Notes: generated by a model from the letters alone, not told the origin. A stretch of 64,000 nucleotides of DNA from Nitrosomonas sp. sh817 (GCF_030908545.1 NZ_CP133083.1:868001-932000); one strand, 5' to 3'; counted from the first letter of the stretch, positions 16,668 through 25,154 are shown. Numbers and translations: made by a program.

Positions 16668-17472
16668 GTTACGTAGTTTAGCTTTATTTCTGGTTATGGG
16701 GCTATCGGGTTGCGGTTTATTGCCGGATCGCACGGAAGATCAGCAAGACTGGTCCGCCAATAAGTTTTATTCAGAAGCCAAAGCGAAATTGAATGATGGC
16801 AGTTATCCTGCGGCTATCAAGCTCTATGAATCGCTGGAATCCCGCTATCCTTATGGCCGGATTGCGCAACAAGCGCAACTGGAAATTGCCTATGCGCATT
16901 ATAAAAATGAAGAACCGGCATCTGCGATTGCAGCAGCGGATCGGTTTATTAAGTTACATCCTAATCATCAGCATGTAGATTACGCCTATTATATCAAAGG
17001 ATTGGCAAATTTTAACGATAGCTGGGGAATGATCAGTTTTCTGATGAAAGGGCCGCTCAAGCAGGATATGAGCGAACGTGATCCCAAGGCAACGTATGAG
17101 TCATTTGAAGTTTTCAAGGAACTGGTGACCCGGTTTCCGGATAGCAAATACGCCGTGGATGCCAGGCAGCGGATGGCCTATTTGCTAAATGCCTTGGCGA
17201 TGAGTGAGATTCATGTGGCGCGTTATTATATGAAGCGTAAAGCCTATGTCGCGGCGGCCAACCGGGCGCAAAACGCGGTTAAAGAGTACCCGCGTACTCC
17301 GGCGACCGAGGAAGCTCTGTACATCATGATCCGGGCTTATGAAGCTCTGGAAATGTACGATTTGCGCGACGATGCGGAACGCGTCATGCGCATCAACTTT
17401 CCTGACAGTATTTTTCTTGCGGAATTACCCGAAGTGGGCGGCAAAGCCTGGTGGCAGTTCTGGAAAAATTAA
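16666..17472 (+). CDS. bamD: Outer-membrane assembly lipoprotein BamD
   Basis: Essential lipoprotein of the BAM complex. The signal ends in lipobox LSGC (Cys near residue 16 of MLRSLALFLVMGLSGCG). TPR-type repeats follow: YSEAKAKLNDGSYPAAIKLYESLESRYPYG, EIAYAHYKNEEPASAIAAADRFIKLHP, the family segment DYAYYIKGLANFND, and EVFKELVTRFPDSKYAVDARQRM. Length 268 is typical. The ATG at 16666 is used; an in-frame ATG at 16654 would add four residues. GGAAC lies about 7 bases before 16666. Only one base separates the two divergent starts, so its promoter lies inside rluD coding sequence. Confidence 0.93.
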   Translation: MLRSLALFLVMGLSGCGLLPDRTEDQQDWSANKFYSEAKAKLNDGSYPAAIKLYESLESRYPYGRIAQQAQLEIAYAHYKNEEPASAIAAADRFIKLHPNHQHVDYAYYIKGLANFNDSWGMISFLMKGPLKQDMSERDPKATYESFEVFKELVTRFPDSKYAVDARQRMAYLLNALAMSEIHVARYYMKRKAYVAAANRAQNAVKEYPRTPATEEALYIMIRAYEALEMYDLRDDAERVMRINFPDSIFLAELPEVGGKAWWQFWKN

Positions 17473-17481
17473 AAAAGCTGG

Positions 17482-17928
17482 CTACCCTGGTTTTTTGATA
17501 TGCACGGCCAGAACATCACATTCTGCGTGATATAACACATCCTTAGCCGTGGATCCCATTAACACGGCGAGACCATGACGGTCATGCGAACCGACAATAA
17601 TCAAGTCTATCTGCTGCTGTATCGCCAGTTGCGTGATTTCTTGCTGCGGTTCGCCCCAGATTAACCAACGCCGGGACGGCGCAATATTTAGCTGATCGCT
17701 TATCTGCACTAATTTGTTTTTCTCATTTTCCAATAATTCATAAGCTGAATCTTCCGATAACGGAATCACTGTTCCATAAGGCGTATCAGGCATTGGAATG
17801 TTGTCCAGGACATGAAGAATATGCAGTGTCGCATGAAATTGTTCAGCCAGTGCTTGCGCTTTTTGAGCGACGAACAGGTCGTGCCCGGAAAAATCGATGG
17901 TGAGTAAGATATTTTGATAATTCAGCAT
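17482..17928 (-). CDS. Universal stress protein (UspA family)
   Basis: 148 residues, one Usp domain. The N-terminal strand is YQNILLTIDFSGHD, and the nucleotide-binding motif G-2x-G-9x-G(S/T) is seen in IIVGSHDRHGLAVLMGST, followed by AECDVLAVHI. This is the ATP-binding subtype. Usp proteins are induced by starvation and stress; the specific role is unknown. It converges with bamD (9-base gap), and the promoter side faces the MITE-like element at 18014. A second, different UspA protein is encoded at 40397-40801. Confidence 0.88.
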   Translation of the reverse strand: MLNYQNILLTIDFSGHDLFVAQKAQALAEQFHATLHILHVLDNIPMPDTPYGTVIPLSEDSAYELLENEKNKLVQISDQLNIAPSRRWLIWGEPQQEITQLAIQQQIDLIIVGSHDRHGLAVLMGSTAKDVLYHAECDVLAVHIKKPG

Positions 17929-18013
17929 GTCGGTTCTATAACGCGTGAGAAATATTTGAGGCGCACTTTAGCATATCCTGCAAGCGATTGCGCCGGACTT
18001 TGAAGCCCGCTAG

Positions 18014-18164
18014 CTAGGGAAGCGCTGATTAATTCAACGAATGAGATGAAGTGCGAGGCGCACGGAACGCAGCAACCGGGACATATCAATCTGATAGGCG
18101 AGGGAGTGAGTACCGCGCAACGAAGCAATTCGCTCGTGCAGTCAATTAATCGGCGCTTCCCTAG
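18014..18164. repeat. MITE-like element, complete copy A (151 bp, terminal inverted repeats)
   Basis: Starts CTAGGGAAGCGCTGATTAAT and ends with its reverse complement (21-base terminal repeats, one mismatch, outer ends CTAG...CTAG). It has no coding capacity. The interior is GC-richer (ACGGAACGCAGCAACCGGGA). Related partial copies lie at 1189-1252 and 21205-21267. The right end supplies the stop codon of the minus-strand hydrolase gene at 18161. The size, terminal repeats and lack of a transposase fit a non-autonomous miniature transposon. Confidence 0.85.
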
Positions 18165-19036
18165 TCATCCTCCTCGTATCGCTTGAGATAATGTGATAAA
18201 AAATCATCGACGCGATGTTCATATTCTCTGCCGGCATAGGTATGCATATTAAAATGTTTGGCGCCCGGGACAATCCACAGTTCTTTGGGAATTCTGGCCG
18301 AAGCATATAAGCGCTCGGTTTCCGATTGGGTGGTATGTGCGTCATGAGTTCCTGAAATGAACAGGACGGGAGCATTCAGCCGATCAATTCGCGCAATCGG
18401 ATTGAGTTCAGCAATGGCAATATCCAGATTCAGTGATAATTGCCAGAGCATCAGCGGCAGTAACACGCTGCCGTAATCTCCAAAATGGAGTTTCAAGCGG
18501 TTCTCAACCGCTTCTTCCAGGGTTGGATGAAGTGATTCCAGAATCACCGCGTCTAATTTTAGATTTTTCTTCGCAAGAACAATTGCCGCGGCTCCCAGCG
18601 AAGTACCGATTGCACCAATGCGTTCGCGCGGGAAACGCTGTTTCAGAAAGTCGACGGATGCCTCAATATTTTCGGCTTCTTTCAAGCCGAAAGTAATTTT
18701 ATCGCCAATGGTTTCCCCATGTCCTTGCAAGTCAATGAGCAGAACACCGTATCCTTTGTCTTGCAGAAATCGCGCCCGGCTCAACATCTCTACGCGATTG
18801 CTGCGCATCGAATGCGCCAGCAGCACGACACCGCCGCCGGGTTTTCCTTGAGCTAGCCAGCCATGAACAACGACGTGATCCCGGCCCGGGATCTGTACCG
18901 GCTCGACCGGGAAATCTGCGGAAAGCGCGGAGACTGAAGTGGGGGCTGGTGATGTCAGAATCGTGCCAATCGCAAAAAAAAGAACAAGTGCTACAAGGAT
19001 AACAAGGAGTAGCTTGATAATGATAGAAGGGCGCAT
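18161..19036 (-). CDS. Membrane-anchored alpha/beta hydrolase
   Basis: About 291 residues. An N-terminal hydrophobic helix (IIIKLLLVILVALVLFFAIG) acts as anchor or signal. The serine hydrolase fold carries GTSLGAAA (GxSxG nucleophile), an acid in FISGTHDAHT and the histidine in PGAKHFNMHTY. Earlier segments VVLLAHSMRSNR (oxyanion region) and LLIDLQGHGET are typical. Family resemblance is to BAAT/dienelactone-type or prolyl-oligopeptidase-like esterases; the substrate is unknown. The start is uncertain: ATG at 19036 is preferred because the anchor begins there, with an alternative at 19066. The C-terminus ends YEEDD and its TAG stop lies inside the MITE-like element, so insertion may have altered the natural end. 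Confidence 0.82.
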   Translation of the reverse strand: MRPSIIIKLLLVILVALVLFFAIGTILTSPAPTSVSALSADFPVEPVQIPGRDHVVVHGWLAQGKPGGGVVLLAHSMRSNRVEMLSRARFLQDKGYGVLLIDLQGHGETIGDKITFGLKEAENIEASVDFLKQRFPRERIGAIGTSLGAAAIVLAKKNLKLDAVILESLHPTLEEAVENRLKLHFGDYGSVLLPLMLWQLSLNLDIAIAELNPIARIDRLNAPVLFISGTHDAHTTQSETERLYASARIPKELWIVPGAKHFNMHTYAGREYEHRVDDFLSHYLKRYEEDD

Positions 19037-19538
19037 AACGAGTACCGCGTGATTTAGAAACTGCATGATATTAATTGATTGATTCCCGCCTGCCGCTGGG
19101 AAAAATTCCTATTCCGTCTTTTCATTAAATTTTACCGCCGGAGCAGGGTGGAATGGGGATATATTTTAACAACGGAATAGTCAGATATTGTTTTTGCTGT
19201 CATTTTGATCCCGGAAATGGGTGGCGGAAACCTGATTATAAAAAAGATAACTGGCAGGTCTTTCAGTGTTAGTTCCAACATTTGAAATTTGTATAGTTAC
19301 TTACAATAGGCAAAAATTTGGGAAGGTGTACACCGGGATAATGCATCAATTGATGCAACAGAATATCCCGGAGAGTGTTGATATATGTTACAACCCATTG
19401 ATAAAAATGCTATATTGGTTGGTTTTAAAGTGCAACCGGGCAAATGAAAGCTTGGATGGGAATTGGGATGGCGGCTGTTATCGAAAAACCGTTTGATTTC
19501 AAGCATGTTGTTATTGGGGTCGAATATTTTTTGGGTGC
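19037..19538. other. Intergenic region with no convincing gene
   Basis: 500 bases between divergent genes. A 76-codon open frame at 19266-19496 has no recognisable domain, no good ribosome site and many cysteines and rare residues, so it is not called. Promoters for the hydrolase and the GGDEF protein should be here, but no clear boxes were identified. Confidence 0.4.
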
Positions 19539-21206
19539 ATGACTATGGAAAATAAATTACACGATGAATTTCAGGAAAGATTGTGCTCGCTGGCTACGAT
19601 GTTTATAGAAGAGCTGCCGGACAAAATTACTGAAATCGAAACATTGTGGAGCAAGCTGCTGAGTGAGTGGGAACCGGGCATGCTCCAGGAAATTCATCGC
19701 GCCGTCAATAATCTGGCGGGCAGCAGCAAAACATTCGGATTTTCGGAACTGAGCATCGAGGCGAGAGTCTTGGAACAGATTTTTAAGAACTTGCTGTTGC
19801 AGCAAGTTTCCGCCGATGCATTTCAAGCCAACCGGATTTCCCAGCAAATCCTGGAGTTGAAAAAGATATCGGAAGATAACGAATCCAATCCGATTTTTAT
19901 CCGGCAAACGATTGCTAATAAAGAAGCTTTCTTAACGATTCCACAACCTTCGGATTTGATTTTCGTGGTCAATGCCGATGCGGAAGCTGCTGAGGAATTG
20001 GCGCTGCAACTACGGTATTATGGTTATGAAGTCGAAGTATTCAATCATTTGGATAAATTCCGCGCTGCTATCTTGCAGATACCCAATGCCATCGTGTTGA
20101 TGGAAATCGAGTTTCCGGACGATGAAATGGCGGGAATCCGGGTTATGGAAGAAATTCAGCGGGAATTGACGCAACCGGCGCAGGTCATTTTTATATCGGT
20201 TCACGACGGTTTGGATTACCGGCTTGGCGCGGTGCGGGCGGGCGGCTTGGCGTATTTTACCAAGCCGTTTAATCCGGTTGAATTGATCGGTCAGCTTGAT
20301 TTGATCACAGCCTCGCAAATCCAGGATTCCTTTCGCATATTGCTGGTCGACGATAATCCGACCATCCTGGCCTATAATGCCGCAGTACTGGAACGAGCCG
20401 GCATGACGGTCAAAGCCGTAACCGGACCCGCACAACTCCTCGAAACCCTGAATGGCTTCAACCCGGATTTGATCCTGATGGATCTCTATATGCCCGGTTG
20501 TAACGGTATCGAGCTGGCAAAAGTAATCCGGCAAATGGAAGGTTTTATCGCGATTCCGATCGTTTATCTGTCGTCGGAGAATGATTTCAACACGCAACGT
20601 GAAGCCATGAGCCTGGGAGGGGACGATTTTCTGGTTAAACCGGTTTTCTCCCGGCAGTTGATTTCGGCGGTGACGCTACGGGTAATGCGCGCGAGGTCTT
20701 TGCGTGCGTTGATGGTGCATGATGGCTTGACCGGTTTGCTGAACCATACGGCGATCAAAGAAGAACTGGTGCGTGAGGTGGTTCGCTCTGACCGGTTGAA
20801 TACGCCGCTGTCGTATGCCATGGTGGATATCGACTTTATCAAGAAAATCAATGATCTTCATGGACATGCTGCAGGAGATCGCGTCATTAAAAGCTTGGCA
20901 AGGTTGTTAAAGCAGCGGCTACGTGGCACCGATACCGTCGGCCGCTATGGCGGAGAAGAATTTGCGGTGATTATGAATGATACCGATGCAACCTCGGCTG
21001 CCAAAGTCATCGACGAAATCCGGCATGTTTTTTCGCGGTTATTGCATTTAAGCCAGGATGAGGAGTTTTCAGTCAGTTTCAGTTGCGGGATCGCGGATCT
21101 CGAACATTTCCCGGACGCCGCAAAATTGAGCGAAGCGGCTGAAAAAGCGCTGTTTCATGCCAAACAGCGCGGACGTAACAAAGTAGTGGTCAATAGCGGG
21201 GATTGA
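19539..21206 (+). CDS. Hpt-REC-REC-GGDEF signalling protein (diguanylate cyclase)
   Basis: 555 residues in four modules. Hpt domain at 10-110 with phospho-accepting H53 in EIHRAVNNLAGSSKTFGF. Receiver 1 at about 140-255 has E189 (LMEIEF) where the phospho-aspartate should be and VNADAE instead of DD, so it is probably not phosphorylated. Receiver 2 at about 265-370 is intact: LLVDDN, D315 in LILMDLYMPG, K in FLVKPV. GGDEF domain at about 390-553 with active-site GGEEF (471-475) and an inhibitory I-site RGTD (462-465), so it should make c-di-GMP with product inhibition. It can serve as both phosphorelay intermediate and output. Its TGA stop overlaps the first bases of repeat copy C. Confidence 0.9.
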   Translation: MTMENKLHDEFQERLCSLATMFIEELPDKITEIETLWSKLLSEWEPGMLQEIHRAVNNLAGSSKTFGFSELSIEARVLEQIFKNLLLQQVSADAFQANRISQQILELKKISEDNESNPIFIRQTIANKEAFLTIPQPSDLIFVVNADAEAAEELALQLRYYGYEVEVFNHLDKFRAAILQIPNAIVLMEIEFPDDEMAGIRVMEEIQRELTQPAQVIFISVHDGLDYRLGAVRAGGLAYFTKPFNPVELIGQLDLITASQIQDSFRILLVDDNPTILAYNAAVLERAGMTVKAVTGPAQLLETLNGFNPDLILMDLYMPGCNGIELAKVIRQMEGFIAIPIVYLSSENDFNTQREAMSLGGDDFLVKPVFSRQLISAVTLRVMRARSLRALMVHDGLTGLLNHTAIKEELVREVVRSDRLNTPLSYAMVDIDFIKKINDLHGHAAGDRVIKSLARLLKQRLRGTDTVGRYGGEEFAVIMNDTDATSAAKVIDEIRHVFSRLLHLSQDEEFSVSFSCGIADLEHFPDAAKLSEAAEKALFHAKQRGRNKVVVNSGD

Positions 21207-21267
21207 AAATACTGACTGATTGACTGCACGGACGGCTCGTTCGTCGAATTAATCAGCGTTTCCTGAG
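21205..21267. repeat. Internally deleted copy C of the MITE-like repeat
   Basis: Both ends of the 151-bp element are recognisable: GAAAATACTGACTGATTGAC on the left and GAATTAATCAGCGTTTCC on the right. About 90 internal bases are missing, leaving a 63-base hairpin-forming sequence. It begins at the stop codon of the GGDEF gene and lies just before the convergent ATP-grasp gene, where it could act as a transcript end. Confidence 0.7.
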
Positions 21268-21289
21268 GTATCCTTTCAAGCGTAGGACG

Positions 21290-22291
21290 TCACATAGCGC
21301 GATCATCGCGCCGGGTTCGCAATTCGCGCGGTGGCTCGTTAACCGAATCGATTGCGAATTGCTGTTTGCTGAAAGCCGCGCGTGATTGCGGATCCGGATC
21401 AATTTCCTGAATGGACTCGATGACGGTTACCCGCGGTGCCAATCCTGCAGCATTGGCAACCTGGATGGAAAGCCCTGGCCGTGCATTGAGTTCGATAATC
21501 ATCGGACCGTGATCGCGATCGAGCACGATATCGGCACCCAAATAGCCCAGGCCGGTCATTTCATAACAAGCCGCAGCCAGTTGCAGCAATTTATCCCAAT
21601 GCGGAATCACCAGTTCCGAGAAAGTCTTGCGCGTATCCGGATGAAATAATACCGGCTCGCCGTACTGAACGGCATGTAATGCGCTGCCGCTTCCCATATC
21701 GATCCCGACACCCACGGCGCCTTGATGCAAATTGGCTTTGCCATCGGAGGCATGGGTGGTAAGCCGGAGCATTGCCATGATGGGATATCCGCGAAAAACG
21801 ATGATGCGTAAATCCGGGATGCCTTCATAACTATAATCCGCAAAAACCGGATCCAATTGGATCAGTGACTCGATCATCACCATATCGGGTTTCCCGCCGA
21901 GGCTATGCAAGCCGCTCAGAATATTCGAAACATGCCGTTCGATGTCGCGCAGTTGTAAAGCATCGCCGCTCGGCTTGAAATAGAGATTATGTTCATGCTC
22001 GGTAATCACCAGGATGCCTTTGCCGCCGCTGCCTTTGACCGGTTTGATGACAAACTGGGCATGCGGATCCAATATCTCTTTCAACAACCTGACATCATGC
22101 TGGTATTGCACGGTTCCCAATAACTCCGGTACGGTGATTCCAGCTTGCTGCGCCAGCAATTTGGTTTTGAGCTTGTCGTCGACCAGCGGATACAGACGGC
22201 GCGGATTGTAACGGGATATCAACCCGAAATTTCTCTGGTTCATGCCGATGATGCCAAAGCTTCTGAGCTTCTTAGCGCTTGCCAGAAACAT
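21290..22291 (-). CDS. Alpha-L-glutamate ligase-like ATP-grasp protein (RimK-related)
   Basis: 333 residues. ATP-grasp features: DDKLKTKLLAQQAGITVPE, FVIKPVKGSGGKGILVI (ATP-binding lysine and glycine loop), DLRIIVFRGYPIMAMLRL, and the metal-binding end PMIIELNARPGLSIQVANAAG. It matches the family named alpha-L-glutamate ligase-like, predicted to add an amino acid to a carboxyl group of a peptide or protein; the substrate is unknown. It is the last of three genes in a row and overlaps the 3-prime end of the transglutaminase-like gene by 20 bases. The constant linkage of these three families argues for one pathway. Confidence 0.88.
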   Translation of the reverse strand: MFLASAKKLRSFGIIGMNQRNFGLISRYNPRRLYPLVDDKLKTKLLAQQAGITVPELLGTVQYQHDVRLLKEILDPHAQFVIKPVKGSGGKGILVITEHEHNLYFKPSGDALQLRDIERHVSNILSGLHSLGGKPDMVMIESLIQLDPVFADYSYEGIPDLRIIVFRGYPIMAMLRLTTHASDGKANLHQGAVGVGIDMGSGSALHAVQYGEPVLFHPDTRKTFSELVIPHWDKLLQLAAACYEMTGLGYLGADIVLDRDHGPMIIELNARPGLSIQVANAAGLAPRVTVIESIQEIDPDPQSRAAFSKQQFAIDSVNEPPRELRTRRDDRAM

Positions 22292-23819
22292 TGCGCCGCT
22301 CCAGTGCGTGAAAACGGTAAAGCTCGGATAGCCGGTACCCGGTATATTGTCCGAGAATCAAAATAAGCGCCAGATTGACCAGCATCAATTCGGGGAAATT
22401 GAAGGTTAGGTACTCGATCGTCCGGTTTGTCATGAACAGATATGCAATCACCGCCGTCAGTAAGCTGCCGCCGCCTTGGATAAATACTTCGCGAGGACCG
22501 TCCTCTTCCCATAGTACCGACATCCGTTCGATGGTCCACGACAGAATGATCATCGGGAAGAAAGTAACGGTCAGCGCTTGATCGAGCCCGAGTTTGTTGC
22601 TGATAATGCTGATACTGGCGATTATTGCAATAACGACGATGATCACTGCCGAGATACGCGCGACAAATAACAGATTGAGTCGTGATAGATAGGAGCGTAT
22701 CAGCAGCCCGGTACCGACTACGGTCAAAAAGATAAGAATTCCGGTCAGCAAAGTGGTTTGTATCAATGCGAGTGCAATCAATATCGGCATAAAAGTCCCG
22801 GAAGTGCGGATACCGATCAATAGCCGCATAATGACGACAATTAATGCGCCGATCGGCAGCAGCAGGATCATTTTGAAGGCATTTTGCTGTTCGATCGGTA
22901 AACTGTAGATCGAAAAGTCAATGATGCCCGCCTGTTTGTTCATGCTGTCGCGGACTACAAGGTTACGGGTTGAGTGAACATTCTTGATAATTGAAAAGGA
23001 TATCTGCGAATTTTTGCCGCCGACGACATCCAGGAGTGACTGATCGCCTCGTTGCCATATCAGAAAATTCTTCGGTTTACCGATTTCTCCGGAGTTTTGA
23101 TTGAATAACAACCATTGCCCGCCGATGTATACCTCGACAAAATTGGTCAATGTTTGCCGGCGGCGCCCGTCTTTCAAATAAAGCCCGCGAACAATGCGCG
23201 CACTGATACCTTCCAGCGCCAGTAAGTTGATAATCAGGTGTGTTTTGTACTCTTCGTTGGAATGTTCATTCAGCAACAAGCTCTGATTCTGACTGGGCGC
23301 GTTCGAATTGAGCGTGGTGATCAGTTCGCGGGTGAAAGTTTCGGTATTGGCCGACCGGCTGCGGACCTGATCCAAAAGCGTCGTCGCTGCCGTTTTAAGC
23401 ACTTCGTCAAATTCCGGTTTCTCCGGTTCGGACGGAAGATCCGCAGTATCAGTCGCGGCAGCCGGGTCAGTTTCATACATACTGAGCCGGTAATAAGCGG
23501 TTTGGGGGCCGGAAACAGTCCTTTTACTCCATTGCGCCCGGCGTCCGGTCGGCGAAACTAATTCGCTAAACCCGTAATCGGGGGATGCGAAATCTTCTTC
23601 GACAATTGCGATATCCGAAGTTTTGGGCGGCAAAGCAAACGAGACGATAATGGGATCGCCGCGCGCGACGAAATCGATTTTGGCTTCGATGGTCCAGACC
23701 GGCTTTTTATCATCCGGTGATAATGGAAACCCTAACGCGAAGTGTTTATAGAGAATCAATCCGATTCCCATGCCCAGCAGGAGTATGACGATAAAATATA
23801 ATCTTAGATTCGTGTGCAT
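22272..23819 (-). CDS. Inactive transglutaminase fused to seven transmembrane helices
   Basis: 515 residues. One N-terminal transmembrane helix (LYFIVILLLGMGIGLILY) is followed by a periplasmic transglutaminase-like domain (LLLNEHSNEEYKTHLIINLLALEGISARIVRGLYL, then VEVYIGGQWLLFNQNSGEIG) that lacks the catalytic Cys-His-Asp set, and then about seven hydrophobic helices from residue 310 to 500. This is the two-domain family described as inactive transglutaminase plus 7TM. It probably binds a peptide substrate or stabilises the retropepsin partner; that is inference. Its ATG overlaps the TAA of the upstream lipoprotein gene (TAATG), so translation is coupled. Confidence 0.88.
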   Translation of the reverse strand: MHTNLRLYFIVILLLGMGIGLILYKHFALGFPLSPDDKKPVWTIEAKIDFVARGDPIIVSFALPPKTSDIAIVEEDFASPDYGFSELVSPTGRRAQWSKRTVSGPQTAYYRLSMYETDPAAATDTADLPSEPEKPEFDEVLKTAATTLLDQVRSRSANTETFTRELITTLNSNAPSQNQSLLLNEHSNEEYKTHLIINLLALEGISARIVRGLYLKDGRRRQTLTNFVEVYIGGQWLLFNQNSGEIGKPKNFLIWQRGDQSLLDVVGGKNSQISFSIIKNVHSTRNLVVRDSMNKQAGIIDFSIYSLPIEQQNAFKMILLLPIGALIVVIMRLLIGIRTSGTFMPILIALALIQTTLLTGILIFLTVVGTGLLIRSYLSRLNLLFVARISAVIIVVIAIIASISIISNKLGLDQALTVTFFPMIILSWTIERMSVLWEEDGPREVFIQGGGSLLTAVIAYLFMTNRTIEYLTFNFPELMLVNLALILILGQYTGYRLSELYRFHALERRNVSGKR

Positions 23820-24580
23820 TAGTTCACATTACCTGCTTCGAGCGCTTCAGTTTTTCCGGCGGTGAAATTTTTGCTGACATCTACAATCGCTAAGTCATTG
23901 AGTAAATTCCTGCCGATCAGAACTTGATATTTAAACTTGCTGCGATTTTCCAGCGTGAAATCGATTTGTTCATTAATATCAGCAAGAATAACCCGCATTC
24001 TGACCACAGGGCGACGCTGCGCTTCCCTATCGCCGCGTTCCTTGACGCGTACATGCCGGCGCAAGCGCCGGGTTAGTTCGAGGATCTCGCCGGTTTCCGG
24101 GTGTGTCAATTTGAATTTTACGAACGGTTTTCCATCTCTCTCAAATTCCACGATATCCATTGCATTTAGCGACGAGGTCCGCGCACCGGTATCAATCCGG
24201 GCGCTGAATTCCAGGCCGGGTGGATCGAGGTAGACGTTCTCAATGCCGCCGAGCAGTGTCTTGCCATCCATTTTTCCGGGTGATTCCGGTGTGGATGGAG
24301 CAGCATTGACATCATTACAGGAGCACTGATCAGTTTTAGCGGAGGTGGTGATTTCTTTGGTGCTTGCTAAGCTATCAGGCTGATTCCTTTCCAGAAATTT
24401 CCTGGTTTCAACCAGTTCCGCAAAAAGGTTAACCAGCTCCGATTCCCGGGCCTGGATCATCGCTTCCCTTTCCGATAGTTGATCTTCCCGTGCATTGCAT
24501 GCACCCAGCATTGCAACAATAAGAACGATAAGCAGACGGTTTAAGCAAGTTTTGCCAGTGGATAAATGAGGAATACTCAT
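23819..24580 (-). CDS. Retropepsin-like (RimK-associated) protease lipoprotein
   Basis: 253 residues. Lipoprotein signal LLIVLIVAMLGAC (Cys near residue 28), a short coiled coil (REAMIQARESELVNLFAELVETRKFLE), a linker, then the protease domain: LEFSARIDTGARTSSLNA, whose DTGA is the aspartic-protease active-site motif, and FKYQVLIGRNLLNDLAIVDV near the end. Databases usually label the family ATP-dependent zinc protease, but the DTG motif points to a retroviral-type aspartic protease working as a dimer. It is the first gene of the three-gene cluster and ends overlapping the next start. The likely target is the product of the adjacent ATP-grasp ligase. Confidence 0.85.
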   Translation of the reverse strand: MSIPHLSTGKTCLNRLLIVLIVAMLGACNAREDQLSEREAMIQARESELVNLFAELVETRKFLERNQPDSLASTKEITTSAKTDQCSCNDVNAAPSTPESPGKMDGKTLLGGIENVYLDPPGLEFSARIDTGARTSSLNAMDIVEFERDGKPFVKFKLTHPETGEILELTRRLRRHVRVKERGDREAQRRPVVRMRVILADINEQIDFTLENRSKFKYQVLIGRNLLNDLAIVDVSKNFTAGKTEALEAGNVN

Positions 24581-24678
24581 GAGTGGAATTGCACTGTAAA
24601 TGGTAATAGTAAGTAAATGGGATCGAATTCTGCTGTGTTTGCAATGACAACCCGGTTCAAACGGTTATTGGTTCGCTG

Positions 24679-25086
24679 TCATGGGCTCTTAAGATGGATG
24701 GTCAATGATTGGTTTTTATAGGTACACGCATAGCGGTGAATCTCCAGGCAATGCGACGTGATGGTGATCTGATAACTGCCAGGTGTTTCGCTTTGGGTGT
24801 CGAACTTGAATTCAAATTGCCCTTCCGCGTTACTGGGATAGGATTGATCCGCCAAGATGGAACCGTCGGGCCGGGTAACTTTGAAATTCAGCAAAACATC
24901 GGCTGCCGCTTGATCATTGTAATTCACCCAGCCGTGCAGAATGACGGGTTCACCGATGGTGAATTGTGTTTTAGGATCGATAAGAATCGGTTGTGATATA
25001 TGGGTCGCCCATGAACTGGGTATGCCACTGGCTAAAAAAAGCAAAGCCAACAATGCAAAAATTAATGTTTTCTTTGAGGCCATCAT
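24679..25086 (-). CDS. Small exported protein with an Ig-like beta domain
   Basis: 135 residues with a clear signal peptide (MMASKKTLIFALLALLFLAS, cleavage near SWA). The mature part, about 110 residues, reads as one beta-sandwich of the macroglobulin MG2/Big type: FTIGEPVILHGWVNYND, LLNFKVTRPDGSILADQSY, GQFEFKFDTQSETPGSYQITI. Two cysteines (CLEIHRYAC) could form a disulphide. No function is known. It lies about 100 bases upstream of the retropepsin-like cluster on the same strand and could belong to that operon, though no family-level link is known to me. Confidence 0.7.
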   Translation of the reverse strand: MMASKKTLIFALLALLFLASGIPSSWATHISQPILIDPKTQFTIGEPVILHGWVNYNDQAAADVLLNFKVTRPDGSILADQSYPSNAEGQFEFKFDTQSETPGSYQITITSHCLEIHRYACTYKNQSLTIHLKSP

Positions 25087-25154
25087 AATCGTTGTAAATC
25101 AGTAAAAGAATCGTTTAATAATCAATTGGTCGCGATGAAGAATTTTTAAGGGGG

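Noticed and set aside
19266..19496. 76-codon frame in the gap before the GGDEF gene
   Set aside because: No family resemblance, poor codon character and no ribosome site.
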